From positions 23,001 through 87,000 of the forward strand of contig JBAMJV010010556.1 of assembly GCA_037951105.1 (NCBI GenBank): a DNA stretch of 64,000 nucleotides, in the 5' to 3' direction. A program made the translations under genes and the position numbers. This document shows positions 42,894 through 55,450 of the stretch, piece after piece; within the stretch, counting starts at the first letter, position 1; each line of letters starts with the position of its first letter. Below the pieces are notes generated by a model that searched no databases, was not told the origin of the DNA, and was given only the letters and a program-made list of their open reading frames with translations. This DNA comes from Echinarachnius parma (lineage: Eukaryota > Echinodermata > Echinoidea > Clypeasteroida > Echinarachniidae).

Positions 42894-43047
42894 ATGCAGT
42901 CGACAGACTCGGCGGTGCCATCGGCCCAGAATGGGGGAAAGATGCAAAGCAGCTGTCGCCGGATGATCTCTTATTGGCGGTCACTGGAAATGTTCCTGGT
43001 CATCACCGCCATGACCTTCATCTACCTGTTTCTGGCTAATCACTGGG
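42894..43047 (+). CDS. Sulfotransferase exon 1: cytosolic tail and membrane anchor
   Basis: It starts MQSTDSAVPSAQNGGKMQSS and ends with the hydrophobic run MFLVITAMTFIYLFLANHW. The ATG at 42894 is the first in its open frame. Upstream codons are open to about 42873 but have no ATG. The donor G|GTAAGC at 43048 leaves one base, which pairs with GT at the start of exon 2 to make Gly52. Confidence 0.8.
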
Positions 43048-46000
43048 GTAAGCCTAGGGCAGCGTGCCCCATGTTATCTAACAATTTTCATACACTAACT
43101 TGGCCAGTACGAAATCCTCAAGTGCGATTTCTTTGAAGCGAAAGTAAATTTTTATTATTTTTATTTGAATAATTTTTATAAGGGAATATGACTTAAATTT
43201 GGTGTGCGAAATATAATTCGAAGTTGTCCATATTAATCTAATAAGAGTATTATGATGTTGCTAGTTTGATATATTCACAGTCATTTTTCCCCTCGAACTT
43301 TCACTTATCTATTAAATTACTTTTAAACCATCTTGACATGGGGGTTGTGCTTTCCGAAGAAATTTTTTCCGAGGCAAAATATTCTCACAACAATCACAGT
43401 CTTCATTCATTTAATTCATTCTTTTATTCAAAAATGTAAACAATACAATATATATATATACAAATATAAGTGATCAGGGAATACACCTAAAAAGCCACGG
43501 CTTGTAAAATTGGGTATTGTCGTCGAACTTGTCGTCGAAATTGTCGTCAAAATTGTCGTCGAACTTGTCGTCGACCTTGTCGTCGAACCCAGCAGTATAT
43601 CACATTACTTGGACAATCATGAAAATATAATTTTTTACAGGGATTGACCACGGTACACCATTTCAGTTACATTTCCAATATTTGTTCTTTCTAATTAAAT
43701 TTATTTCCACTTAAAATCATATACATGAAATACAAATGTATACATACAAATTGAATTGTTTATTGGAGCCAATAGAAGCCAAAGGCTTGTTGAGAAAGGT
43801 TCGAAGGTTTACATAACAATAGTAATGATATGAACATTTATAGCGCAGCTACTGTAAATAAATATTAATATAATAATATGTATATTATGGTTAACATATT
43901 ATGTAAACATTGTCTTTAATAACACTTAGTGCTGTAAGTATAATAGACTATTTGTAAATTTTATTGTAAATGATTCTATGCTGTGGTTCTATTTATATTG
44001 CAACATAATATAGCTGAAAGCTCTAAGGTGTATCCTTGTTGTATAATTCATATCATTATAATAATAATAATAATGATAATAATATAGTTTCTTATAGAGC
44101 GCTAAATACATACATTATTTTTCATAGCTCTTTACATTATTATTACCCCGGCCATACATGTATAGGATACAATGCAAACCAGCACACATTGTGTGTACCA
44201 TCTCCACTCCCCGGGGAGCATTCCTTCCAAGCGACTCATGGACATTGAGAAGATCATTCACATAAAGGCTTTCACCTCCTACCGGTCCCCATGTATACAC
44301 CTGGGTAGAGAGCAGCAATACAAACTTGTGGATAAATTGTCTTGCTAAAGGACAAACGCGGTGGGCCGTGTCCGAACTCGGGATCTCACGATTTAATAAT
44401 TGGAAAGCGTGCGCTTACCAATCTTGCCACACCATTAATTAATGTGTTCTAAATTTTCCTCAGCATAAACAGTACTAGGACAATTGTTATTAAATTCAGT
44501 ATACGATGAAATGTATATAGAACTGATATCAAATTAAAGGGAAAGTAATCCTCTGCGAATCTGGTATAGAAGTATGATGTTAATCATCCATGCACGAAGG
44601 TCTGGCTAATAAAAATCTTGTATACAATAATTGCGCACCCAATCAGCCATTACATTAAAGCATAATTAAAAAAGTCTCTGTTGGCTCACTTTGTAATAGT
44701 CTCTGTAATGAAGCAGTTGAAACCTATACAATATTTGGTATATCTTTTAAAATCGATTTATTCTACAATGTATTATTTCTATATTATTTGAGTGATCCAT
44801 AATCGACAAGCTTCGTTTTTTGGAATATCTTTTAATATTTACGACCATTGTTTACTTTTTGTTTTCAGTTTTCATTGTACGTATATATAGGCTTAGCTAA
44901 CCTTCCCAAATAATGTATACAAATGTATAAGTTTTGTACAATTATGATCTTGGAATTTCAGTGCGGAATAAGAACGACAGGTTAGGGGGCACGCTCAGGT
45001 CTTTAATTTTGAATCTCTTTATTTGTTTGAAATTTTACCTCGCTAATGTTGATTGTGTTCTATTATGTTGTCACTTTATTCGGGGTACGTTCTCATCGAG
45101 CTACCCCCATCCCCTCTCTCTCTCTCTCTATTCCCGGAGCTTTGTCACCGATCAATCTGGTTTTCATCTTTAAGGTCATGTTCATAATACAGTGTGGAAT
45201 AGCTACGGGGTCACGCAAAAATAAAGAAATACATACCCAACAATTTGCGTGCCCCCCCCCCCCCCCCTCCCCAACCCCATCCCCACTTTCCAAATTAGTC
45301 CGACCACACTACACCAGTCTGTCCATATATACCTATATTTTTAAATAATTTGTGCATGTTGTTTATTTCATTGGCAGGTCAACGTAGCGGACTCATGCTC
45401 TCCTATCAAGGTACATTAAGAGAAAGGCGTCGCAATAGTACCACCAGGGCAACAAAATATATATCCAACGCACCAATGAGTCCCCTGATTATAAACCGGT
45501 CAGATATCAGCACACCACTATTTAACACGGAGAAGATCACTTCAAGATTTACTACTCAGTATACACCTATACCACCCACCAACGAAACGTTTGCTGTACT
45601 GACCGGAAGTGACGTGAAAGAGAATGTCCTACATAGTAGTAATGGAGGTAACAATGACGGTGATGATGGTTTCATTGATGGAGAAGAAGTGAGCGGGAAT
45701 GATACTAATAATGTGTTTACTGTTATACGGACAGGTGGCAGTACGTATACGGATTATACTAATGGATTTGATAATCACGTGACCATTGATTCCCAAACCC
45801 GCAGTACTGGTATTGGTTCTGCTAGTCCAGAAAACATGCGCACATCAATAGCGCAGCATGACCATGTGCAATTAGCCTCACAAAATAATCGATTTGATGG
45901 ACACGATGGATCACCGTCCTTGGTTGGATCCACTTCTGATCGAGTGCAGGTTGTCATAGTAACTGCCAAACGCTCCGGTTCTTCATTCGTGGGAGAACTG

Positions 46001-46843
46001 TTCAACTCAAACCATAACGTCTTCTACATGTTTGAGCCTCTGTTTTCAATCACGTTCGATGTGTTGAAACATCGGATGACCAATGAACAAGCGAAATCAA
46101 AGGCCTATGATATATGGAACCACACCCTGCGTTGTAATTATACATTTGCCACAAGCTGGATGAATCGTGGTAGCATCGGCTTATGCAGTCATAGCAAAGC
46201 GTTAAAGGAATCTAAGCTGTTATGCCCACCTAAAGGCGTAAATCGATCCAAGGATGTGACGATCATATCCAAAATATGTCTCAACCGACCTCACACCGTA
46301 CTCAAAACTATTCGTGTGATGGACATCGCCGAGTTGCGGGAATTTCTGGAGGACCCGCGTCTGAATCTAAGAATCCTCCATCTCGTGCGCGACCCACGGG
46401 CCGTCATGAACTCCCGCCGGAAGTTGCACGAACCGAACTCTGACCTCATCCGCAGGAAAGGGCCGAGAGCGGACGAGGTGAAGGATCTGTGTGAGCACAT
46501 GGCGCGGAACCTGCAGTACCGCGATAGCCCGCCGCCGTGGCTCAGAGGCAAGTACACTTTGGTCCGGTTCGAAGACATGGCTCGGGATCCCATCGATCAA
46601 ACCAAGCGGATCTATGAACAGCTCGGCATGGAGCTCGGGCACGACGTCGTGCAGTGGATCGAGAAGAACACGCATGCGGACACGACGAAGTCGGGCAATG
46701 TTAACCCCTTCTCGACTAAGCGCGACACGGAGAGCGTTGTCAACGCGTGGAAGAAGAGTATTGCCAAACCTCTCTGGAGGGACATCGAAATGAAATGTAA
46801 AGACGTCATGAAAACATTGTCATATGAGCCTGAAATGTTGTAA
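42894..46843 (+). CDS. Carbohydrate (6-O-)sulfotransferase, CHST1/CHST3-like, two exons
   Basis: Golgi type II enzyme that transfers sulfate from PAPS to the 6-hydroxyl of a sugar (Gal, GalNAc or GlcNAc) in glycans such as keratan or chondroitin sulfate. Exons 42894-43047 and 45378-46843 join in phase 1 to give 539 aa. The membrane anchor is at about residues 32-48. A long Ser/Thr/Asn- and acid-rich stem runs to about 240. The 5' phosphosulfate loop TAKRSGSSFVGE is at 247-258, and the 3' phosphate site RILHLVRDPRAVMNSR at 383-398. Most vertebrate CHSTs of this group have an uninterrupted coding exon and a shorter stem. The sugar specificity cannot be read from the sequence, so no symbol is given. 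AATAAA overlaps the stop region at 46842-46847 and could serve as a poly(A) signal. Confidence 0.9.
43517..43592. repeat. 12-bp minisatellite in the sulfotransferase intron
   Basis: Six to seven copies of TTGTCGTCGAAC with single-base variants. Confidence 0.85.
44120..44440 (-). mobile_element. tRNA-derived SINE
   Basis: The minus strand starts GTGTGGCAAGATTGGTAAGC (A-box like) and has CCCGAGTTCGGACACGG (B-box like), as in Leu/Ser-type tRNA SINEs. The body with TACACCTGGGTAGAGAGCAG follows. It lies in the sulfotransferase intron. Confidence 0.6.
45378..46843 (+). CDS. Sulfotransferase exon 2: stem and catalytic domain
   Basis: The exon follows TTGGCAG, preceded by a T-rich tract, and starts QRSGLMLSYQ. 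It carries the whole stem and catalytic domain and ends at TAA 46841-46843. The catalytic half from about 46320 is clearly more GC-rich than the stem half, although the frame is continuous. Confidence 0.92.
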
Positions 46844-47070
46844 TAAATAATATCAATGTGTCCAAACACGTATCCAGCTCATACATTCATGTCCCAACAA
46901 GCCATTTGTTTCAGGAGGATAATAATGCATTTCAGCCTTACTTTATTTACAATTATTTCTAAATGATATACATGTATTTTTAAATGTTTAACTTTTTAAT
47001 TTCTTTCAGTAAATATTTATTTCATATCTTTTATCTAATAATTGTTATTCTAGAAAAACTAAAATCGGTG

Positions 47071-47458
47071 TTAAAAGTGCACCTGTAAAGTGTCTAACTC
47101 CACAAAAATTAATTTGAGCTTCCACATTTCTCTTCTACCGTGTTGTTTGGCTTATGGTAAGAGAAGAATAAAATAGGGTTAGATTTGTTCAAATGCCCCT
47201 TTAGTATGACGATATCTATCATTGATAATCATTCAGCTCAAGAGCGTTAATGAACGGTCATAAACCTCATACGCGTCATACAGTAATTCGTTGTAAAAGC
47301 TGACGCAAATTTTCGCTTTTTAACCAGGAAAGCAGTGTTCTTTTTCAATGAAACTTTCACACATCATTCGAACATATATCTTACAATGATTTGGGTATAG
47401 AATGAAGTCTCAATTGTCATTTTGGGCAATATCTGACACTTTACAGGTGCACCTTTAA
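47071..47458. mobile_element. TTAA MITE, family 4, downstream of the sulfotransferase
   Basis: Starts TTAAAAGTGCACCTGTAAAG and ends CTTTACAGGTGCACCTTTAA. 388 bp, non-coding. Confidence 0.85.
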
Positions 47459-47472
47459 GTTATATAGGCTTG

Positions 47473-48044
47473 AAGATTCCCTGACATGCAAATGCATGTG
47501 GACTTCTGTTTATCTGAATTAGTGTGCTCATTAAATATTTGTACAATGTTTTAATCTAATATGTTTGGTATAGTTTTAAACATTTAGCGATTATTTTCTT
47601 AATTTTTCTATTAAGCCCGTAGAACATCCGCACAATATCATGTACTACTGTATTTCCACATAATAGCTTTTCAGTGCCTGATGGTTAAGCTTTATGGACA
47701 TATAGCAGCTGCTATTGAAATTGAAAAGTTGAACAGTTGAAAACTGTGATGCTATGAGCAGGGGTTCAGATCGATTGGGCGAAGGTGCATTCCACTGTTT
47801 ATTGGTCATCTTATTAGTAAAGTAAGTATAGTGTTTTACTGATGATATCACAACCAGAATTTCGCTCTGGATACCTCTAGTAGTTTTGTTTTTGTTTTAA
47901 GAGGCGGGGCTTAGAAGAAAAATAATTGGTAAAATGTTTATAAATATATAAACATATTAAGGTCAAACAATTTACAATTTGTTAAGTGTATACTTATACA
48001 GATAAACAGGGGGCAACATGCATTTGCATGTCATGGAACCTTTA
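47473..48044. mobile_element. Foldback MITE, family 5
   Basis: The arms carry GACATGCAAATGCATG and TCTGTTTATCTG and their complements, ending GGAACCTTTAA. It shares these arms with the element at 56381. Confidence 0.75.
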
Positions 48045-49197
48045 AGATCTAAGACATAATCATCCCATACAGTTTCCCGAGTAATGTGCAATACTTCACA
48101 TGTTATATTGATAGCAATAAGCTTGTAAATGCATTTTAAATTTCGCTTAATACATATTAAGTTATAGCATGTCCTTGATTATTGTGCCTTGTAAATGAAT
48201 TCACTTGAATAAATTATGCCTTGTACTAATTAACTACTCATTTAATAACATAACTCTATGTATTCAAGGAATGAACAAACACAAGACGTACATACTTGTT
48301 AAATATTGACATACGAATAGCGACATATGGTGTGTGGTTTGGAAACTGTATTTTCGTGATTTTAGACTGCTGGCCATAATACTTGTTTTCATTTCAAGGA
48401 CTTAATTTTCTGCAATAAATACATGCAAATCTGTAAAATGGAAAGTAATATACAATATAATATATGCGTTAAATGGATAGTACAGTTTTGGTCAAAATAA
48501 ATGTTAGTAACCAAAACCTACACCATAAGATTTACCCAGGGGGCAAACCACCATATTTTTAGGATTTCAGCTTTTGCCTGTTGTAAAAGGTTGGCCACCA
48601 GAAATTACTTCTAGGACATTCTAGGATCACAACCTAGGTGGACAACCTTGTAAACTAGCTACTGGAAGTCCACAGGATGAGTTTCAAGAAAACCACACCT
48701 AATGCACTAAATATTGTGTTTCAGCCTTAGGGGTCATGAAGACCCAGTCACACATCTTGCACATTTACACCACAATGCACTGCTGATTCCAGCTTGTTAT
48801 TTCATGGAGATCTTTCCTAGAGTCTTGCGCATCGTTTGATACAAAATTTGAGCATACTGTATTGCATATTTGGTTACTGTATCACACGTCGTTACAACGT
48901 GATGCGTCACACATGGACGTGGAATTTCGAATACAGCGCTTTTGTATGAAATGCAAATAACTCCTTAAGAGTTAAGAATAGGCTACATTTTGATCTTTAA
49001 AAACTTAATTCGCTTTGAAATACCTATTAAGAGCATTATACAATGACACCAACTATGTAAATTCATAAATCAATACAAAACAAAAGAATATATTTAAGAA
49101 TATGAGTTGTTAATGTAGTAATTTGTTTAGATTGCGATAAAATGATACAAAATCCATCATAACTTTTCATCATTTGAATCAGATACGGGGGGAGGTA

Positions 49198-49668
49198 CAG
49201 TCAAACCTGCTAATGCGACCACCTGTCTATAGCGACCACCTGCTCATAACGACCGCTCATAGATTTTCATAGATATTTTTAAAACGTAGTTTCAGTACCT
49301 CCCCGAAGCATACATAATGGTAATTATATGTGAACAGAAGAGTGAACATTTATTTAAACACTTATTAGTATTATGAAATCGCGTCCTTGTATGTGATCAT
49401 GTTTCAACAGCCATTATTTGCACGGAGTTCTATTTACTGAGTATTAATTACATTAGAATAGCAGTTATCTTTCTATTTTATTATCAAGGTTATCACCTTG
49501 ACGTGGTTTGGCAAAATAGTCTCGTTGGCACTTAACCAATTCAGGAATTAACCAGAGAATACTCTGGCTTGGGTCAATGTAAAATACATGTTATATCAAT
49601 ATCAATCAGTCCTGAACGGGTATTGTACGATTTTAATAGTCAGGAATGTGGTAGGAGTCTATTTTAAA
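49198..49668 (-). repeat. Dispersed repeat block, copy C (shorter, inverse)
   Basis: Starts CAGTCAAACCTGCTAATGCG and ends GTAGGAGTCTATTTTAAA. It lacks the GGCCCCGTTGCA hairpin, giving an empty site. It is flanked by about 105-bp direct repeats (49077-49194 and 49672-49778). Confidence 0.8.
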
Positions 49669-49939
49669 TTTTAAACAAAAGAATACATAAGAATATGAGT
49701 TGTCAATGTATTAATTTGTTTAGATTGCGATAACATGATACACAATCCATAATTTGAATCAGATACGGGGGGGGGGGGTAGGTGTGTGTGTGTGTGTGTG
49801 TATTTGTGTGTGTGTGGAGGGGGGTAGGAGGGGGTCACAAGACCACCAGTGGACTCCAAAATAATTATAATCGAGGTCTACTCGCGCAGTGTAACTGAAG
49901 GCTAACATGACAAGTTCAAAGCAGAGTTTCTTACTAGTT

Positions 49940-52185
49940 CTTAAAGGAGGTACATTATGAAGCTTGGAAGGGGGTACTGTTGTTAAGGATTGGCCCCATA
50001 AGGGGCTTATATGACCTTCTAGGAACACAACTTGGGTGAAAAACCTTGCGGACTATCTGCTGGAAGTCCACATCAAGCATAAACTGAAGAGAAACAAACG
50101 TCTACACCAAACCACTCACTACACCGAACCACTCATCTCTGCCGAGTTGAAATATATGCTGCACCTTCATTCACCAGTTTATCCAGCGTACATCATGATC
50201 TATGTCGTGTCATCAGGGATAAAGAGCCTTAGTCGAGGTCATGGCAGTAGCGGAAGCCAAACCGTACACAGCAACAGCGCATTCCTTCAGGACATATCAA
50301 ATGTGCAGTGTTCTGGTCAAATAAAACCTCACCAACGTGAAAAGGGGGTGTTTGAAGGCACTAACAGGGTCTTTTTCCAGTGAGCAGAAAAAGACAAGAC
50401 TCATGACACTCAACGCCTTCTACACCCTAACAAGAATCTCAAGAAGAAAAGAGGAAACAACAGCCGCACCAGGCATCCAGGTAAGAGCAATGAAGTTCTG
50501 CGCATGACACTGATTTTTGCTAGTGTTAGACAGCTTGACATGTATGACTTCATATGAAAAGCAAGAATTCGGTGATATATTCCTCCTACTATGTTCAAGG
50601 AAAGCGGCAGTATGAGAAGTGGTAGGAAGGCTAGCCTAGTGAAGTTCTTACAAGAGGAAACCAAAGTGCCAAACCTAGACGTTTCTGATTTGCCTTAGGA
50701 TAACAGAAAGATCAGCAGTGGTCCTTGCTGCAATATGTGCTGTATGGCACTGGTCCTTTCACAAAAGTGACACATTTAAAGCAATTCCAAAGCATGGAAC
50801 CGTCTTCTTCATGTAGGAACAGTTATTCTGACACCCTTTGACACATCCATATGATATTGTCTTGTCCAGGCTTGCTGTCAGTTTAAACTAGAACTGCTTT
50901 TCCATCATTCATGGACTATCCAAACTCTGTACATGATAGAATGTTTAGCTTGGGAATATACGCATTCTTATCAATGATGGCATGAGAAGCTCGTTTGAGG
51001 CAATGGAGAAAAGCGTCCTCTTTAGGAGGCAGTAGCTTCAGGAGAGTTGACTCGTTGTTCAATAACTGTTAGCTCTCAATTTTCCCAGATCGGAATCCTT
51101 AAACTGGCCTGCTTTGGTGCTGTACACATCCATGGTGGGTTCTCGTGTCCGAGTGATAATGTCATATGTTAATGCATCGGCAGGTTTTTTTTACCAGCAA
51201 TGTCGGTATGTTCTGATTCTGGGCTGTCCTCACCAACATCTCTGAGAGATCAGTGAGACGTCTTGAACCAGGAAATGTGCTTGTGACGTCAGTGACATTA
51301 ATATGAATAACTACTCTGTCGACTCTGTTAACTACTCTGTTGTAGAATGTGTGAGGTAAGACCCTTGTAACAGCCTCTTCATGCCTGTTGTGTAGATTCA
51401 AGGGCAGGAACCTCCATAGCAGACCCCACTGTGAGAACAACACTATTTTATTTATTCTTTGAATCCACCGCCAATGTACAGATGGCTTTGACCAAGCTAA
51501 GGTTCAAGCTGTCCATAATCACCTTTCACAGGGGAAGCTCAAAAGGTTTGTTTTGGTAGCTTGATATCGTGAAAAACTCCTGTGGATCAGCATTTCCCAC
51601 TGACTTCATAGACTTTGGCTCATTTGGATAGGGCACACCTCTGTTCCTGTTCAGCAGTCTTCAGGCTGGCCTAACTGTATCTGTAACTACAAAAGTGTAT
51701 GATATCAGTACCGAAAGAAAATTTTTCCAGCAACAGATTTGCGTGCCATTCAGTGACTGCTTCAAATGCTTCACCTTTATGAGATGGCCAGTGACATATG
51801 CTGCACATTGCATCAACAACCACTGTTCTTTGACAGTTCGGTTATCATTGACCTTGACTACAACCTCTTGAACCCTGATGACACGATTCAGACTAGATTT
51901 ATGATGTGGGCTGGATGAATGGAGATGCAGCATAGAGGGAGCATACACTTGAACTTTGTCTGTAGAGATGGCTGCATTTAGTGGGTTTTTGTAGATGCTT
52001 TCTTTTTAAGTTTCGCTTCCTGTGGACTTCCAGGAGCTAGTCCGTGAAGTTGTCCAACTAGGTTGTATTTCTAGAAGGTCCTATGAGTCATTCATGGGGC
52101 CCAACCTTTAACATGAGCCAACTATGTTCATGTCTAATATACCTCATTTGCAAGCTTCATGATGTATCTCCTTTAGACCTAGAAT
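49940..52185. mobile_element. Inner foldback pair within the 4.45-kb element
   Basis: The arms at about 49940-50075 and 52010-52185 are inverted and resemble diverged ends of the host element (CTTCTAGGAACACAACTTGG and GACTTCCAGGAGCTAGTCCG). They suggest either an older copy into which the outer one grew, or a nested insertion. Confidence 0.6.
51485..51960 (-). pseudogene. Decayed protein-coding relic inside foldback element
   Basis: One minus-strand frame reads VVVDAMCSICHWPSHKGEAF, EAVTEWHANLLLEKFSFGTD and IIHFCSYRYS, then stops and continues SLKTAEQEQRCALSK, AKVYEVSGK and FHDIKLPKQTF, with three internal stops. The sustained coding character across stops indicates a dead gene. It loosely recalls a repetitive invertebrate gene family in which an IHFxFDRY-like motif is followed by SIK. 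I cannot name the family. Confidence 0.45.
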
Positions 52186-53458
52186 GAGACTCGCCCTCAA
52201 ACGTGTCATGTAAGCCTACAGACACACTTCGTCCAAACTGGGTGGGTAGACCTTGATTATAATTATTTTTGGAGTCCAATGATGAAAGGCTGGTCTTTTG
52301 AACACCCCCTTCCCTCCTCCCGTGTATCTCATTAAAAGGATAAGCTTAATATGTGATGTTGTGGATATATTTTGTATCATTTGATATAGTAATTTAACCA
52401 CATCTAAACAAATTATAGCATTAGCAACTCATATTCTTATGTATTTCATTGTTTTTTTGCTTATGTTTTGTATTGTTTATTAATTTACATACTTCGTTTC
52501 ATTATATATAATGCTCTTAATAGTTATCTAAAATGCGAATTACATTTATAAAGATCGAAATATAGCCTATTTTTCATTATAAAGAATTTAGTTGCCTTTT
52601 ATACATATGTGCTGTATACGAATTTCACGTCCGTATGTGATGTATCACGTTGTAACGACGTGTGACACAGTAACCAAATATGCAATACGCTCAAACTTGG
52701 TATCAAATGTTGCGCAGGACTCTAGGGAAGACCTCCATGACAAGACAAGCTGGAATCAACAGTGCATTGTGGTGTAATTGTGCAAGATATGTGACTGGGT
52801 ATTCATGACCCCTAAGGCTGAAACACACTATTTAGGTGAATATCTTAAAACCCAACCTGTGGACTTCCAGTAGCTAGTTCGCGAGGTTGTCCACCTAGGT
52901 TTTGATCCCAGAAGGTCCTAGACGCCATTTCTGGTGGCCCACCTTTTACAACAGGCAAAAGCTGAAAAACCCCTTTTGCCCCCTGGGTAATTACAATGTA
53001 ATAGTTATAACTCCACCATGCTCGAAAGGTATACAAAATTACACATGACTATGTAAAAAGCCTGTTATCATTCAAACAGAGCCGTTAAAGCACAAGAGGG
53101 GGGCTCGCTAAAAAAAAATCATTGGTTTTAACCATTTTTTATTTTTTAAATTCTACATGTGATGTTTTTTTAAATTAACGATTGAATAGAGAGATCATCA
53201 CAGACTATTTAAAACCTCTTTTGTAAATATTTGAAAAAGTGTAAGCATTTCAACCAAAACAAATCTTAAATCATAAAAAAGGGATCCTACATATTTATTG
53301 ATATTTCAGCTGTTTCTGAACCGATTTTGATAAAATAAAGTTTATTCTATCATTAAAATCGTATGCTCTTTCAAATTAGACACTCAGTTTTTCATTACCT
53401 CACAAACAAATTATTTCTTGAACCACCCTCTATACCAAAACTGAACTATCCCTTTAAT

Positions 53459-53694
53459 GGCCCGGTCAGATATCAACGGATAGCGGAAACGAATGCCCAA
53501 CGAATAGACAATTTGCGAAATGAAATTATCTGGTAATGAAAGTCGTCTCCATTGCTTTATGTACAAAACATAGAACAACGTACATCACCGGACAAGGAAC
53601 GGACAAGAAACGCATACGAACGGAGACGAACGGATGGAAAATTTAGCTCTCCGTTTGACGTCCGTTTACGCAATCTGTTGATATGTGACCGGGC
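53459..53694. mobile_element. Short TIR MITE (GGCCCGGTCA ends), second copy
   Basis: Starts GGCCCGGTCAGATATCAACG and ends GTTGATATGTGACCGGGC. It abuts the TTAA end of the split MITE at 53457. Confidence 0.8.
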
Positions 53695-55086
53695 TATAAA
53701 GCCAAAAAGCATTAAAGAACAAATTACGGAAATCAGCTTTATCTGTCAAACCAATTGATCAACGTGGTTGAAAAAGTATGAAAGACGGTTTATGAGGTAA
53801 AATCTTAACCAAATCTGAATGCAGAAATATTAGGAAAGTTCCATGCGCGCCGCTGATTTCGGGTCAAGAATTTCACAGTTTGTTTCGCCCGTCTTCGCTG
53901 GCATAGAGTTCCCGTTTTTTGTGTGAGGCGTTTCCCATTACTGCTATTTGGTTTGAAATGCTGACATGCTAAAATGAGTATTATGAAACAAAAGTATATA
54001 AATGAGTTCAATGAAATATGCTGAGCCAGTTCATGTAGAAACAATGAAAGCAGGTCGCCGTTATTGTAAAAGATGGAGGAGACGGTAAAATAATAGTTAT
54101 AATTATTGGTAAATCTATCAAGAGTGAATGGGGCCATGAATTCAATGGCGTAGCTACGCGTGGGCCGGGGCGCACGGGGGGAGCGTTCCCCCCTCCCCAT
54201 TAATTTACCCAAACAATAAAAACCATAAGGGAACAAATCTGGGTGGAAATAAAGAAATATATACGATGTGCCCCATTTCATTTGCGTCCCCCCCACCCCC
54301 CCCCCCCCCAAGAAAGAAAAAAGGCCGACCACAATATGATACCCACATCATTAATAATACCAACTGATAAACTGCATAATGTAAGTTCAAATTACTGATT
54401 ATCCAAAATTAGCACGTAAAACAATGCAAGTCTCATATTAAGCTAATACAGGGGGGAGGGGGGGGGGGGGGGACAAGAAAGAGAGAGAGAGAGAAAGCAA
54501 AAACGAGTGAATGTATGCATGGTGACTGTCAGTGCTATAGAGCAAGTGTCCTCATGTGCGGAACATTAATTCGGATCTTCATGCAAATAAATAACATTGA
54601 TTATGATTTGTCAAGTTATTATCTAATTTGTAATCATTTGCATTATACTTGGGAGACAATAATATGCTTTTAGAAAAATTGGACCGAGAACAAAATTACA
54701 CAAAGAACATTATCAATAATGAACGTCATCAAAAGAAAGAATCTAAAAAAATGATAGTCCTCGGTGGTCAAACAATGAATATTTTGTCAGGCGTCCGAGA
54801 ACAAGGAAATATAGATATCCAATATTTGTCCTCGGGAGAAGCTTCAGCTACAATCAACCTGTGTGTATTCATGTTTGTCTATGTATATTTGTTTGCGTTT
54901 GTAAAACAAAATGTTAACTCATAGAATTGACACTACTAACTACAACTATATATATATATAACAACTGCAACAACAACAACCACTACAACGAAGCAATAAA
55001 CACCAATTTTTAAAAATTAATATAAAGTAGTATAATGATTACTATAATGCCACGGTGCATAAGCATAATACCTAAATGTACAAACA
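53695..55086. other. No gene seen
   Basis: Holds a CAATGGCGTAGCTACG-type repeat with poly-C (54145-54310), poly-G (54451-54472) and a (GA)n run. A 175-codon open frame on the minus strand has no family features. Confidence 0.5.
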
Positions 55087-55450
55087 TTAAAGGACTTGGG
55101 AACATTGTCAAAATCCTCAAAATCCAATTGGAATTCTAGCGGTTCCCTCATACCTTGTTGTATTTATATTAACAATAAAACCATGGGACAGGTTTCGGTT
55201 TTTTAAATTTCCCTTTCGTTTAAAAGATATTTATGATTGAAGTGTTCAGATGTTAAATAATCCAACGGATCGCGAAAACCGTGTAGAAAGTGAATGCAAC
55301 GAGTAAGTGAATATCACTTCTCATTTTTGCTCATTACTTGGCCATATAACGTCCATTTGACTTGACATTTTCACACAATACCCTGTGGACATATCAGATA
55401 ACAACAAATACATTATACCAACCATTTATCACTTTTTGCACATATCAACC

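Larger units (their letters stand above)
48535..52987. mobile_element. 4.45-kb foldback element
   Basis: The ends are CCCAGGGGGCAAA and TTTTGCCCCCTGGG, with TA on each side. The inverted arms are about 600 bp (for example CAACCTAGGTGGACAACCT at 48630 and its complement at 52884). The interior holds a reverse copy of the 7.3/14.4-kb repeat block, a GT microsatellite, a smaller inner foldback (about 49940-52185) and a decayed protein relic. Same family as 11796-16500. Confidence 0.85.
48469..53457. mobile_element. TTAA MITE, family 1, split by a 4.45-kb foldback insertion
   Basis: The left 66 bp (48469-48534: TTAAATGGATAGTACAGTTT onward) and the right 470 bp (52988-53457, ending CTGAACTATCCCTTTAA) together make one MITE in inverse orientation. 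The foldback element sits between them, flanked by TA on both sides. Confidence 0.8.

Noticed and set aside
46291-46675. Open frames on the minus strand over the sulfotransferase
   Set aside because: They are shadows of the GC-rich catalytic exon. The plus frame carries the conserved motifs.
50036-50383. 115-codon open frame on the plus strand
   Set aside because: It begins inside the inverted arm of a foldback element and has no recognisable protein feature. Chance opening is likely.
53805-54332. 175-codon minus-strand open frame
   Set aside because: It spans a repeat with poly-C and poly-G runs, has no domain, and shows no splice or conservation signal.
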